Shown here: one piece after another, positions 44,312 through 52,320 of the stretch | Position numbering within the stretch: position 1 is the first letter of the stretch | Layout of the letters: each line of letters opens with the position of its first letter | Source: Fastidiosipila sp. | GTDB taxonomy: Bacteria; Bacillota; Clostridia; Saccharofermentanales; DTU023 | Direction of reading: 5' to 3' | Assembly (NCBI GenBank): GCA_012837885.1 | Contig: DUQI01000070.1 | Location: forward strand, 1 to 55,641 | DNA: 55,641 nt | Notes under the pieces: model-generated | What the model was told of the DNA's origin: nothing | Databases searched by the model: none | Seen by the model: only the letters and a program-made list of their open reading frames with translations | Program-made: the position numbers and the translations under genes

Positions 44312-45394
44312 ATGCACCTGAAAAAAACCCTTCTCTCATTGACTCTTGTCGTCTTGCTTTTGTTGTCCGCCTGCGGACCGGCGACCGTACAAACGACGGC
44401 TCCGCCGACAGACGAGCCGACGTCAGCCGTGACGACCGTTCAGACGGATCCGGTGGAAACGGAAACGGAACCGCCTGCTACCGAAACGGATCCGCCCGCA
44501 ACGGAGCCTGCCGACAGCGAGCCGGCGGAATCGACAAAACCGGCTGAAGCCGGCACCCCGATTGTCATTAAGGATATGGCCGACCGTGAAGTGACGCTGG
44601 AAAAAGCGGCGGAACGAATCGTTGCGGTCATGCCGTCCGACGTCGAGATTATCTTTGCGCTCAACGCCGGCGACCGTCTGGTCGGTCGTGGTCAATACGC
44701 CGATTACCCGGAAGCGGCGCTCGAGATCGCCGAGGTGTCCTCGGGACAGGAATTAAACGCAGAACAGGTCCTGGCCTTGGAGCCGGATCTCGTTTTGCTC
44801 ACGACGATGGCGCAAAACACCGACCAGCTCGAGATGATTGAGAAAGCCGGCGTTAAAGTCGCCGTCAGCGATGCCCAGGATATCGAAGGCGTCTATGAAG
44901 CGATCAAGATGATCGGCACGTTGCTCGGTGAAGAGGAAAAAGCCGAGGCGTTGACGGCCGACATGAAAGCGCGTTTCGCCGCGCTCGAAGAAAAAGCGAA
45001 GAAGATCGATAAGTCTGAAAAGGGCACCGTGTACTTCGAAGTATCACCGCTCGAGTTCGGGCTGTGGACCGCCGGTGACAACACCTTTATGCAGGAGATC
45101 GCGACGATGCTCGGTTACGAGAATGCGTTTGCCGATGTCGATGGCTGGGGTGAGATCTCGGAAGAGCAGGTCTTGTCGCGCGATCCGGACACGATCGTGA
45201 CGGTCGCGATGTATTTCGGTGAAGGTCCGAAACCTGATGAAGAGATCGCCGGCAGAACCGGTTGGGATGAATTGAAAGCCGTCAAAGAAAAACGTATTTT
45301 CATGGCTAATTCCGATGAGTTTTCGAGGCCCGGTCCGCGACTCGCAGACGGTGCCGAAGCGTTATTTGACTTCTTCTATCCGGATCACGATTAA
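44312..45394 (+). CDS. btuF: Cobalamin ABC transporter substrate-binding lipoprotein (BtuF-like)
   Basis: 360 aa. Signal peptide with lipobox LSAC (Cys21), then a low-complexity linker rich in Thr/Glu/Pro (PPATETDPPATEP repeats) to about residue 88, then a class III binding fold (ERIVAVMPSDVEIIFALNAGDRLVG ... YPEAALEIAEVSSGQELNAEQVLALEPDLVL). ATG 44312 behind GGAGG; the track start 44288 is upstream. The riboswitch indicates cobalamin as ligand rather than heme or siderophore. Confidence 0.9.
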   Translation: MHLKKTLLSLTLVVLLLLSACGPATVQTTAPPTDEPTSAVTTVQTDPVETETEPPATETDPPATEPADSEPAESTKPAEAGTPIVIKDMADREVTLEKAAERIVAVMPSDVEIIFALNAGDRLVGRGQYADYPEAALEIAEVSSGQELNAEQVLALEPDLVLLTTMAQNTDQLEMIEKAGVKVAVSDAQDIEGVYEAIKMIGTLLGEEEKAEALTADMKARFAALEEKAKKIDKSEKGTVYFEVSPLEFGLWTAGDNTFMQEIATMLGYENAFADVDGWGEISEEQVLSRDPDTIVTVAMYFGEGPKPDEEIAGRTGWDELKAVKEKRIFMANSDEFSRPGPRLADGAEALFDFFYPDHD

Positions 45395-45397
45395 TTG

Positions 45398-46423
45398 ATG
45401 AAAACAGGCGACAGATTCAGCGCGGTGCAGTACGTGGGGATGATTCTCCTCGTGCTGGCCGCGCTCGCTGTCTGTCTGTCACTCGGCAGCGTATCGATCT
45501 CCCTCGATACGATAGGAAAAGCGCTCGGAAAGTTCTTTTCTCAAGCCGACATAAACTCTCCGCTGGAGCGGATCATCGTCTTTGTGCGGTTGCCGCGTGT
45601 CCTGGCTGTCGCCTTGAGCGGAGCCGCCCTTTCCTTATGCGGCGTGGCGATGCAGGGACTTCTGCGAAATCCTCTGGCCGACGGTTCGACGCTCGGCGTC
45701 TCGTCCGGTGCCAGTCTCGGGGCTGTGCTGACGATCGCGTTCGGCTTCAACGTACCGGGATTCGCCCTGTTCGGACGGGTCGGCATGGCGGTGTTATTCG
45801 CCTTCTTGTCCCTCGTTTTGATTCTTTCGCTCGCTTATCGGCTCGACCGACAGCTTTCAACCCATACGATTATCCTGATCGGGATTGTCTACTCGATGTT
45901 CGCCGCCGCGTTAATGAGTCTTGTTCTGGCGATTGCCAAAGATCGCGTGCGCGACATCGTGTTCTGGACGATGGGCTCTCTAGCCGGGACCGATCTGCCG
46001 CATGTACTACTACTCGCCGTCTCATTGATTATCGTCTCGATCGTGCTGTTTCGCCTGCGTACCGAACTCAATGCGTTCGCCATCGGTGAGTCGAATGCCG
46101 AGACGATCGGTGTCAACGTGAGAGCGGTGAAGCTCACGGTGCTTATCGTAGCCTCCGTACTGATCGGGGTGACCGTGGCGATCGGAGGAACGATCGGCTT
46201 TGTCGGACTCGTCGTGCCGCACATGGTGCGTCTCGTCGTCGGACCGAATCACCAGCGTCTTGTACCGGCAAGCCTTTTCGGCGGTGCCATCTTCCTGCTG
46301 TTCGCCGATCTCGTCGCGCGTACGATCGTCAGTCCGCTAGAGTTGCCGATCGGTGTGATCACGTCGCTCGTCGGTGCCGTCGTCTTCGTGTTCTTGTTCT
46401 GGCGTCAGGTGAGAGCCGCATGA
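45398..46423 (+). CDS. btuC: Cobalamin ABC transporter permease (BtuC/FecCD family)
   Basis: 341 aa, about ten membrane helices. FecCD signatures LPRVLAVALSGAALSLCGVAMQGLLRNPLADGSTLG and the GGTIGFVGLVVPHMVRLVVGPNH region. ATG 45398 (TTG 45395 possible). ATGA overlap with btuD. Confidence 0.92.
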   Translation: MKTGDRFSAVQYVGMILLVLAALAVCLSLGSVSISLDTIGKALGKFFSQADINSPLERIIVFVRLPRVLAVALSGAALSLCGVAMQGLLRNPLADGSTLGVSSGASLGAVLTIAFGFNVPGFALFGRVGMAVLFAFLSLVLILSLAYRLDRQLSTHTIILIGIVYSMFAAALMSLVLAIAKDRVRDIVFWTMGSLAGTDLPHVLLLAVSLIIVSIVLFRLRTELNAFAIGESNAETIGVNVRAVKLTVLIVASVLIGVTVAIGGTIGFVGLVVPHMVRLVVGPNHQRLVPASLFGGAIFLLFADLVARTIVSPLELPIGVITSLVGAVVFVFLFWRQVRAA

Positions 46424-47175
46424 TGCTCGAGGTAAAAAACGTGTCGGTCGCCTACGGGCGGATCGAGATTGTCAAAGACGTCTCATTCTCCGTCGCTCCC
46501 GGTGACTGGCTGATGCTCGTAGGGCCGAACGGCGCCGGCAAGTCAACGTTACTGAATGCGATCGCCCGACTCGCGCCGAGCACAGGGCAGATAACCCTCG
46601 ACAGGCGACCGATCGAGGACCTGAAGCCGGCCGAGCGTGCCACGAAAATGGGGCTTTTACGGCAGGATAATCCGGTCGGTTATCACTTTTCGATCGAAGA
46701 GATCGCCGAGCTCGGTCTCTATGCCAAAAGAGCCGGTTGGCTCTCGACGAAACAACGAGACGACGACAAGGTCGAGCAGGCACTTCGTATGGTCGGTCTG
46801 TGGGAGATGCGTAGACAATCGGCCTTGACACTTTCCGGCGGTGAGCTGCAGCGCGCCTTTCTCGCTCAGCTCTTTGTCCAGGATCCGCCTCTGCTTTTGC
46901 TCGATGAGCCGACGAGTCATCTCGATTTCAATTATCAGATCCAGACGCTCGAGTTACTCGACCGCTGGCGGCAGGAAGAAGGGCGCGCCATCGTCAGCGT
47001 CATGCACGATCTGTCGCTGGCCAGAAAGTTCGGCAGCCATGCTCTGTTGCTGAACAAAGGTGTCGCGCACGGTTTCGGTCCGCTCGAGGAGATCTTGGAC
47101 GATCAGCATCTGAACGATGTGTACGGTCTCGATGTGAGGCGTTTCATGAAGACGCTGCTTGAGCAGTGGCAGTGA
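46420..47175 (+). CDS. btuD: Cobalamin ABC transporter ATP-binding protein (BtuD-like)
   Basis: 251 aa. Walker A GPNGAGKST, signature LSGGELQRAFLAQLF, Walker B LLLLDEPTSHLDF. Energises the BtuC channel. Last part VYGLDVRRFM is typical of Fe/B12-type ATPases. Confidence 0.92.
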   Translation: MMLEVKNVSVAYGRIEIVKDVSFSVAPGDWLMLVGPNGAGKSTLLNAIARLAPSTGQITLDRRPIEDLKPAERATKMGLLRQDNPVGYHFSIEEIAELGLYAKRAGWLSTKQRDDDKVEQALRMVGLWEMRRQSALTLSGGELQRAFLAQLFVQDPPLLLLDEPTSHLDFNYQIQTLELLDRWRQEEGRAIVSVMHDLSLARKFGSHALLLNKGVAHGFGPLEEILDDQHLNDVYGLDVRRFMKTLLEQWQ

Positions 47176-47240
47176 ATTTAACTATGTTTGCTAAATGATA
47201 GGTTAAGGAATAAATTGAAAGTATTGGAAGGATACGAAAG

Positions 47241-48290
47241 ATGAATGTGAGAGACACGTTAAAGCTGGAGCAGGTGCCTGTGAGCGATCGAGAGGCCGAA
47301 GAAGCGGCGTTTGCCAAGTGGAATACGCTGGCCAAGCCGATCGGCAGTCTGGGGCGGATCGAAACGATGATCGCGCGCATGGCCGGGATACAGGGAACAG
47401 CCGACGTTCAGGCGAAACCGCGACGTCTGATCGTCGCCTGTGCCGACAACGGTGTGGTGAAGCAGGGCGTCGCCGCGACGCCGCCTGACATCACGGCGGT
47501 CATGGCCGAGCAGATCGCCGGCGGCAAATCGGCGGTCGCGCTGATGGCGAAATGGAATGACTGCGATATGAAAGTATATGACATCGGCATGTTCCGTCGC
47601 GGCCATTGCTCTGCCCTGATCGACTGCCATCTGATGGACGGCACGAATGACTTTTCGGTCGAACCGGCGATGCCTGAAACGGTCGCCATAGAGGCGATCC
47701 GGCTCGGCATCGAAGCGGTCAAAACGGCTGCCCGAGACGGCATCAAGCTGCTCGCGACCGGCGAGATGGGCATCGGCAATACGACGACGACGGCCGCTGT
47801 CGCTGCCGCACTTTTGAATGTCGATGCGTCGGTGATGACGGGGCGCGGTGCCGGACTGACAAACGAAGCGTATGAGAGAAAGATCGGTGTCGTGCAAAAG
47901 GCCATCGAGGATCATCAACTGAGTGCGTCCGATCCGCTGAAGATTCTCTCGTCTGTCGGCGGCCTCGATATTGCGATGCTCGCAGGTGTCTTTATCGGCG
48001 CCGCACTATACCGCATTCCGGTGATTATCGACGGAGTCATCTCATCGGTGTCGGCCCTGCTCGCGGAGCGGCTTGTGCCCGGCGTACGCTACGCCTATCT
48101 GGCAAGCCATATGTCTTCCGAACCGGCCGCCTCGTTGATACTCAATGCGTTGGAGATGACACCGTTCATCGATGCCGGTATGCGACTCGGCGAAGGCACC
48201 GGAGCGGTCGCCTTGATGCCCTTGATCGATATGGCGATTGATCTTTATCAGCACCTGATCACGTTTGACGATATAGGGATGGTTCCGTAG
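47241..48290 (+). CDS. cobT: Nicotinate-nucleotide:dimethylbenzimidazole phosphoribosyltransferase
   Basis: 349 aa. Family motifs KPIGSLGRIE, CADNGVVKQGVAATP, GEMGIGNTTTTAAV, GRGAGLTNEAYERK. Catalyses formation of alpha-ribazole phosphate for the lower ligand of B12. RBS GGAAGG. Overlaps cobU start by one base. Confidence 0.94.
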   Translation: MNVRDTLKLEQVPVSDREAEEAAFAKWNTLAKPIGSLGRIETMIARMAGIQGTADVQAKPRRLIVACADNGVVKQGVAATPPDITAVMAEQIAGGKSAVALMAKWNDCDMKVYDIGMFRRGHCSALIDCHLMDGTNDFSVEPAMPETVAIEAIRLGIEAVKTAARDGIKLLATGEMGIGNTTTTAAVAAALLNVDASVMTGRGAGLTNEAYERKIGVVQKAIEDHQLSASDPLKILSSVGGLDIAMLAGVFIGAALYRIPVIIDGVISSVSALLAERLVPGVRYAYLASHMSSEPAASLILNALEMTPFIDAGMRLGEGTGAVALMPLIDMAIDLYQHLITFDDIGMVP

Positions 48291-49231
48291 TGCTTTTATT
48301 GCTTACAGGCGGCGCAGCGAACGGCAAGAGCCGTTTCGCTGAGCGTCTGGCGGCCGCTTACGACGGTCCGCGGACGTATCTGGCGACGATGCGTCCGGAC
48401 GGTGAGGACGGTGTCGAGCGTGTGCGTCGACACCGCCGTCAGCGTGAAGGACTCGGTTTCGAAACGATCGAAAAAGAAGCCGGTTTGACGGAGGTCACGC
48501 TTCAAAAGCGGGGGCTCGTCCTGCTTGAATGCATTGCGACGCTCCTTGACAACGAATGGTTTCAGTTAAAGCGAACGAAAGAAGAAGCGATCGGGAAGGT
48601 TATGGACGCCGTAGGGCACCTGCTTCCTCAGGCTGACATGCTGGTCGTCGTCACCAACACGATATCGGCGGAAGGCAAAACGTATGACGAAGCGACCATG
48701 GCCTATATCGACGCGATCAGCGAGATCAATGGACGCCTGATCGAGATGGCCGACGCCGTGATCGAGATGCGGGTCGGTCGAGCGATTCTTTTAAAAGGAA
48801 AAAGTATACTCGACCGTGTTTTTCCGTCGGCCGTCATCGAAACGGCGACGATCGTCGACCCGGTCGAGGTGGTGGCGAAAGCCGACGGACCGGTGCTTGC
48901 CTTGGCCCCGGATGACGCCACACTGACCCGTCTCGCACGGGCGGCCGATTTTTCCGAAGACGATATTGCACACGGGGCACTGTTGGATCGGCCGGTGTTG
49001 AGCGGCCTCGATTCGCTTCTCATCGCGGAAGGTCATCAGGTGTTCGGCGCCGACTTCTCACGCTACCGCTTAATTCTGAGCCGCTTGTGGGGAGACGGCG
49101 TCATACCGGTCGAAGAAAAGGATCGCCGCCTGCGTGAGATGGCCGGCCGATTGACGATTCATATGGCTTTTGCCGTTTCTGTCGTTATGTATTATCACGA
49201 TAGTGTCTGGCTCTTGATTCACGCGTCCTGA
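48290..49231 (+). CDS. cobU: Adenosylcobinamide kinase/guanylyltransferase CobU with a C-terminal extension
   Basis: 313 aa, while CobU is normally about 180. N-terminal 170 residues match CobU: P-loop TGGAANGKSRFAERLA, TYLATMRPDGED, RHRRQREGLGFETIE, and VVTNTIS in place of VSNEVG, ending RAILLKG. Residues about 171-313 are additional (begin KSILDRVF, then ALAPDDATLTRLARAADFSEDDIAHG) and I cannot assign them. GTG start. cobS and cobC are not in the window. Confidence 0.88.
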   Translation: MLLLLTGGAANGKSRFAERLAAAYDGPRTYLATMRPDGEDGVERVRRHRRQREGLGFETIEKEAGLTEVTLQKRGLVLLECIATLLDNEWFQLKRTKEEAIGKVMDAVGHLLPQADMLVVVTNTISAEGKTYDEATMAYIDAISEINGRLIEMADAVIEMRVGRAILLKGKSILDRVFPSAVIETATIVDPVEVVAKADGPVLALAPDDATLTRLARAADFSEDDIAHGALLDRPVLSGLDSLLIAEGHQVFGADFSRYRLILSRLWGDGVIPVEEKDRRLREMAGRLTIHMAFAVSVVMYYHDSVWLLIHAS

Positions 49232-49244
49232 AAACGTTTATAAT
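49214..49244 (+). promoter_or_regulatory. Candidate promoter of the first gatD-murT module
   Basis: TTGATT (49214-49219) and a perfect TATAAT (49239-49244) with a 19-bp spacer; no terminator separates it from cobU. Confidence 0.45.
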
Positions 49245-49257
49245 AGTGTTGGCATGG

Positions 49258-49281
49258 CTCACCCCATGATTCCTAGGTGAG
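49258..49281 (+). promoter_or_regulatory. Hairpin masking the Shine-Dalgarno of gatD1
   Basis: CTCACC pairs with GGTGAG, and the second arm forms the start of the Shine-Dalgarno sequence GGTGAGGAC. Might modulate initiation at 49292. Confidence 0.3.
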
Positions 49282-49291
49282 GACTTGAAAC

Positions 49292-50014
49292 ATGAAAACG
49301 ATCGAATACTTGTTTCCGGATGCCGGTTATCTGTACGGTGATGTCGGTCATCTGTTTTTGTTCGACCAGTTGTTTGAAACACATCGCGTCGTGCGCACAC
49401 CGCTATCCGCCACACCGCTTTTTGCCAAAGAAGATGTTGATTTTATCTACCTCGGTGCGATGACCGAGCGCTATCAGCGAGACGTGATTACAAAGCTGAT
49501 GCCCCATAGAGAGAGACTTTGGGAGTTGATCGAAGGCGGCGTGCATCTTCTTTTAACCCACAACGCCATGGACAACGTCGGTCAGACGATCAATTATCGC
49601 GGCGAACCGTATGAAGCACTCGGGCTTTTCGATTTCACGGTCGACGTTCAGCGCTGGCCACGGATCAATCAGTTTATCCTCGGCGACTTTGACGGTCTCG
49701 GCGTGACGGCGCACAAGTCACAGTTTACGACCACCGTCTTCGGTCCGGAGATGGAGGGCAAACACTTTTTCACGACGCTCAAGGGAATGGGAGCCAATCC
49801 TAAGGATAAGCGGGAAGGCATCCACTATAAAAACGTCTATGCGACCCAGTGTATGGGACCTTTCTTTGTGATTAATCCGCCTGTGATGAAATTGATCCTC
49901 AGGGAAATGGGGCTGCCTGAAGATCTGCCGGCAGAGGCATCGGGGACGGCCGCCTATGAGACGCGCCTCGCTGAGTTCGGTAGGCCGCGTTGCCGACAGT
50001 TGATGGAAGTATGA
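49292..50014 (+). CDS. GatD-like type 1 glutamine amidotransferase, copy 1 (catalytic residues lost)
   Basis: 240 aa. Same fold and colinear motifs as GatD of the lipid II isoglutaminyl synthase (MurT-GatD): YLFPDAGYLYGDVGH, then DFIYLGAMTERYQ, the nucleophile turn, and IHYKNVYATQCMGPFFVINP. The nucleophile elbow reads LLLTHNAMDNVG, so the catalytic Cys (C94 in S. aureus) is His90, and the catalytic His (H189) is Met188 (TQCMGP in place of TYxHGP). ATP-independent glutaminase activity looks lost. murT1 follows with ATGA overlap. Role could be structural, or use of free ammonia. Confidence 0.85.
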   Translation: MKTIEYLFPDAGYLYGDVGHLFLFDQLFETHRVVRTPLSATPLFAKEDVDFIYLGAMTERYQRDVITKLMPHRERLWELIEGGVHLLLTHNAMDNVGQTINYRGEPYEALGLFDFTVDVQRWPRINQFILGDFDGLGVTAHKSQFTTTVFGPEMEGKHFFTTLKGMGANPKDKREGIHYKNVYATQCMGPFFVINPPVMKLILREMGLPEDLPAEASGTAAYETRLAEFGRPRCRQLMEV

Positions 50015-51393
50015 TGAAAAAGGGACTTCGTTTTATTGTCGCGCTGTTCGCGGCGAAATGGTTTGCCAGAACCGTCAGGCTCTTCGGCCACGGCGGTTCG
50101 CATACGCCGGCGCGGATCGCCAAAAGAATCGATCCGGCCTTTTTCGAGAAAATCGAGCGACCGGCGAAAGTCGTCTGCATAACCGGCACCAACGGCAAGA
50201 CGACCGTGAACAATATCGTGTCGCAGGTTCTAACGAAGCTCGGCATCGGTCATGCGCGCAATCTGTTCGGCAGTAACCTCCATGCCGGAGCCGTCTCGAC
50301 CTTGATCGAGATGCTCGACTGGCGGGGACGTATGACGGTCGATCTGGCTGTGCTCGAAGTCGATGAAATCTCGACGAAGACCGTGTTCCCCTATCTGAAA
50401 CCGGATATCGTCGCAGTCACGGTCCTTTTCCGCGACAGTTATGCGAGAAACGCGCACACCGATTTTATCTCTGAGTTATTGAATGATGCGATTCCTGAAG
50501 AATCGCTCCTGATCTTAAACAGCGACGATCTGATTTCATCGTCGCTCGCTCCCGACAATCAGCGGTGCTTCTTTTCAGTCGATCGTCTGCCCGGAGAAGA
50601 ACCGGAGACGACCGCCCTGATCAACGATCTGTCGCTTTGTCCTACCTGCCGTGTGCCGATCGACTATACTTTCCAGCGTTACCACCACATCGGCCGTGCG
50701 ACCTGCCCGTCCTGCGGTATGACAAATGCCGGCGCCGACTACGTGACGACAAAACTCGAGAACGAGCATCTGATCGAAATCCAAGAAGTGTCCACTGCCT
50801 CGGTACATGGCTATAAGCAGATCGGTGCCAATATCACTGATATCTACAACGAGACACTCGCGATCGTCCTGTTGCGTGAGATGGGCTTTCAGCCCGAGAC
50901 GATTGCTGACGCGATCACCGATGTCAAGGTGAAATCGAGCCGCTTTGACGAGGAGACGTTTGGCGACAAACGCATGATCTCGATCATGGGCAAGGATCAA
51001 AACCCGGTCGCGACGACGCGCGCTTTCGCCGTGATCGGCGGCCTGAAGGATGCCGGACGTGTCTGCGTCCTGATCGTCAATGAATCGATCGACCTACCCT
51101 TTTGTCCGGAAAACCTCGCCTACGTCTATGACGTCAATGTCGAGTATCTCGATCGGCCGTTTATCAAGACGATCGGGGTCGCCAGTCAACGCCGGCACGA
51201 CTACGTCCAACGTCTCTTGTTGGGACACATCGCACCGGAGAAGATCATCAGCGCGACGAGTGAAAAGGAACTTGCCAACATGATTAATGTCGACGACTAT
51301 GACACGATCGTCCTGGTCACCGGTACGTCGAATGCACCGGGCATCAAAGAAGCCCAAACCATACTGCGCACCCAGTTGGCTGCTTCCAGATAA
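50011..51393 (+). CDS. MurT-like Mur ligase, copy 1
   Basis: 460 aa. P-loop CITGTNGKTTV, DEIS acid motif, four-Cys ribbon CPTC...CPSC (about residues 211-238) unique to MurT, a second part with MGKDQNPVATTRAF, and the VYDVNVEYL motif near the C terminus that carries the MurT acidic residue interacting with GatD. In its family MurT activates the D-Glu carboxyl of lipid II. Start ATG 50011 within ATGA overlap (the track start 49990 runs into gatD1). It keeps the ligase motifs while its partner lost the amidotransferase ones. Confidence 0.9.
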   Translation: MMKKGLRFIVALFAAKWFARTVRLFGHGGSHTPARIAKRIDPAFFEKIERPAKVVCITGTNGKTTVNNIVSQVLTKLGIGHARNLFGSNLHAGAVSTLIEMLDWRGRMTVDLAVLEVDEISTKTVFPYLKPDIVAVTVLFRDSYARNAHTDFISELLNDAIPEESLLILNSDDLISSSLAPDNQRCFFSVDRLPGEEPETTALINDLSLCPTCRVPIDYTFQRYHHIGRATCPSCGMTNAGADYVTTKLENEHLIEIQEVSTASVHGYKQIGANITDIYNETLAIVLLREMGFQPETIADAITDVKVKSSRFDEETFGDKRMISIMGKDQNPVATTRAFAVIGGLKDAGRVCVLIVNESIDLPFCPENLAYVYDVNVEYLDRPFIKTIGVASQRRHDYVQRLLLGHIAPEKIISATSEKELANMINVDDYDTIVLVTGTSNAPGIKEAQTILRTQLAASR

Positions 51394-51428
51394 ATCCGCC
51401 CTTTTCCGAAACCTGTTTTGCCATCCCA

Positions 51429-51453
51429 GCCGGACACGCGAGACGTGTCTCGG
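51429..51453 (+). terminator. Hairpin between the two gatD-murT modules
   Basis: CCGGACACG pairs with CGTGTC-T-CGG around CGAGA. The T run is weak, so it may be a terminator of module 1 or a stabilising stem. Confidence 0.4.
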
Positions 51454-51539
51454 ATTGCTATATGTTTGTCAGTTGGTGTTACCTACGTGACAGTTTTGCG
51501 ATTATCTTTTTGGCTTCCCTTTTAATCTTTGTTAATAAT

Positions 51540-51594
51540 TATAGTATGGGTCGCGCAACGAGACGTTGTCGCGCGAAAAACATGGGAGTTGGCC
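51540..51594 (+). promoter_or_regulatory. Promoter-like region and leader of module 2
   Basis: TATAGT at 51540-51545 in AT-rich sequence suits a -10; no good -35. CGCG-CAACG and CGTTG-T-CGCG form a hairpin in the leader, ending about 25 bp before gatD2. Confidence 0.3.
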
Positions 51595-52320
51595 ATGAAG
51601 ACGATTGAGTATTTATTTTATGATGCAGGGACGCTATTTGGTGATTACGGCCACTACTACTATTTTGATCAACTGTTCGCCTCGGAGCGGATTATCCGTA
51701 CCGGCCTGAACGATACGCCGGCTTTCATCAATGAACCGGTAGATCTCGTTTATCTCGGAGCGATGAATGAGCGCCACCAGATCATGGCGGCTGAGAGGCT
51801 TCTGCCTTTCCGTGATCGGCTTATCTCTTGTATTGAGAACGGCATGCATTTTCTTGCGACGTGCACGGCGATGGATATTCTCGGACAATCGATCGATTAC
51901 GAAGGTAAGACTCAGGCGATGCTCGGGCTTTTCGATTTTACGGTGAAGTTTCAACGCTGGCCGAGGATCAATCAGTTTGTCTACGGTGAATGGAACGGTA
52001 TCGAATTGACGGGACACAAGTCGCAGTTTACGAAAACGACCTTTGGTCCCGGTATGGACGATCGCTATTTCTTTAAGACGAAAAGAGGTATGGGTGCGAA
52101 TCCTACCGATACGAGGGAAGGCATTCACTACAAACACGTCTATGCGACGCAGTGCATGGGACCGTTCTTCGTGATAAATCCGGGCTTAATGAAACATATT
52201 TTACGTGAACTCGATCTGCCGGACGATCTGCCGGCCGAAGCAGCGGCGTTTGAAGCGCACGCGAACCGACTGGTCGAGTTTAAGCATCCGCGTGCCAGTC
52301 AGGCGATGGAGGTCTCATGA
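51595..52320 (+). CDS. GatD-like type 1 glutamine amidotransferase, copy 2 (Cys kept, His lost)
   Basis: 241 aa, strongly similar to copy 1 along the whole length. Nucleophile turn reads FLATCTAMDILG: Cys90 is present. The catalytic His position is again Met188 (TQCMGP). It therefore keeps a nucleophile but lacks the usual general base. ATG 51595 behind GGGAGTTGG is the start; the track start 51529 is upstream. ATGA overlap with murT2. Confidence 0.88.
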   Translation: MKTIEYLFYDAGTLFGDYGHYYYFDQLFASERIIRTGLNDTPAFINEPVDLVYLGAMNERHQIMAAERLLPFRDRLISCIENGMHFLATCTAMDILGQSIDYEGKTQAMLGLFDFTVKFQRWPRINQFVYGEWNGIELTGHKSQFTKTTFGPGMDDRYFFKTKRGMGANPTDTREGIHYKHVYATQCMGPFFVINPGLMKHILRELDLPDDLPAEAAAFEAHANRLVEFKHPRASQAMEVS

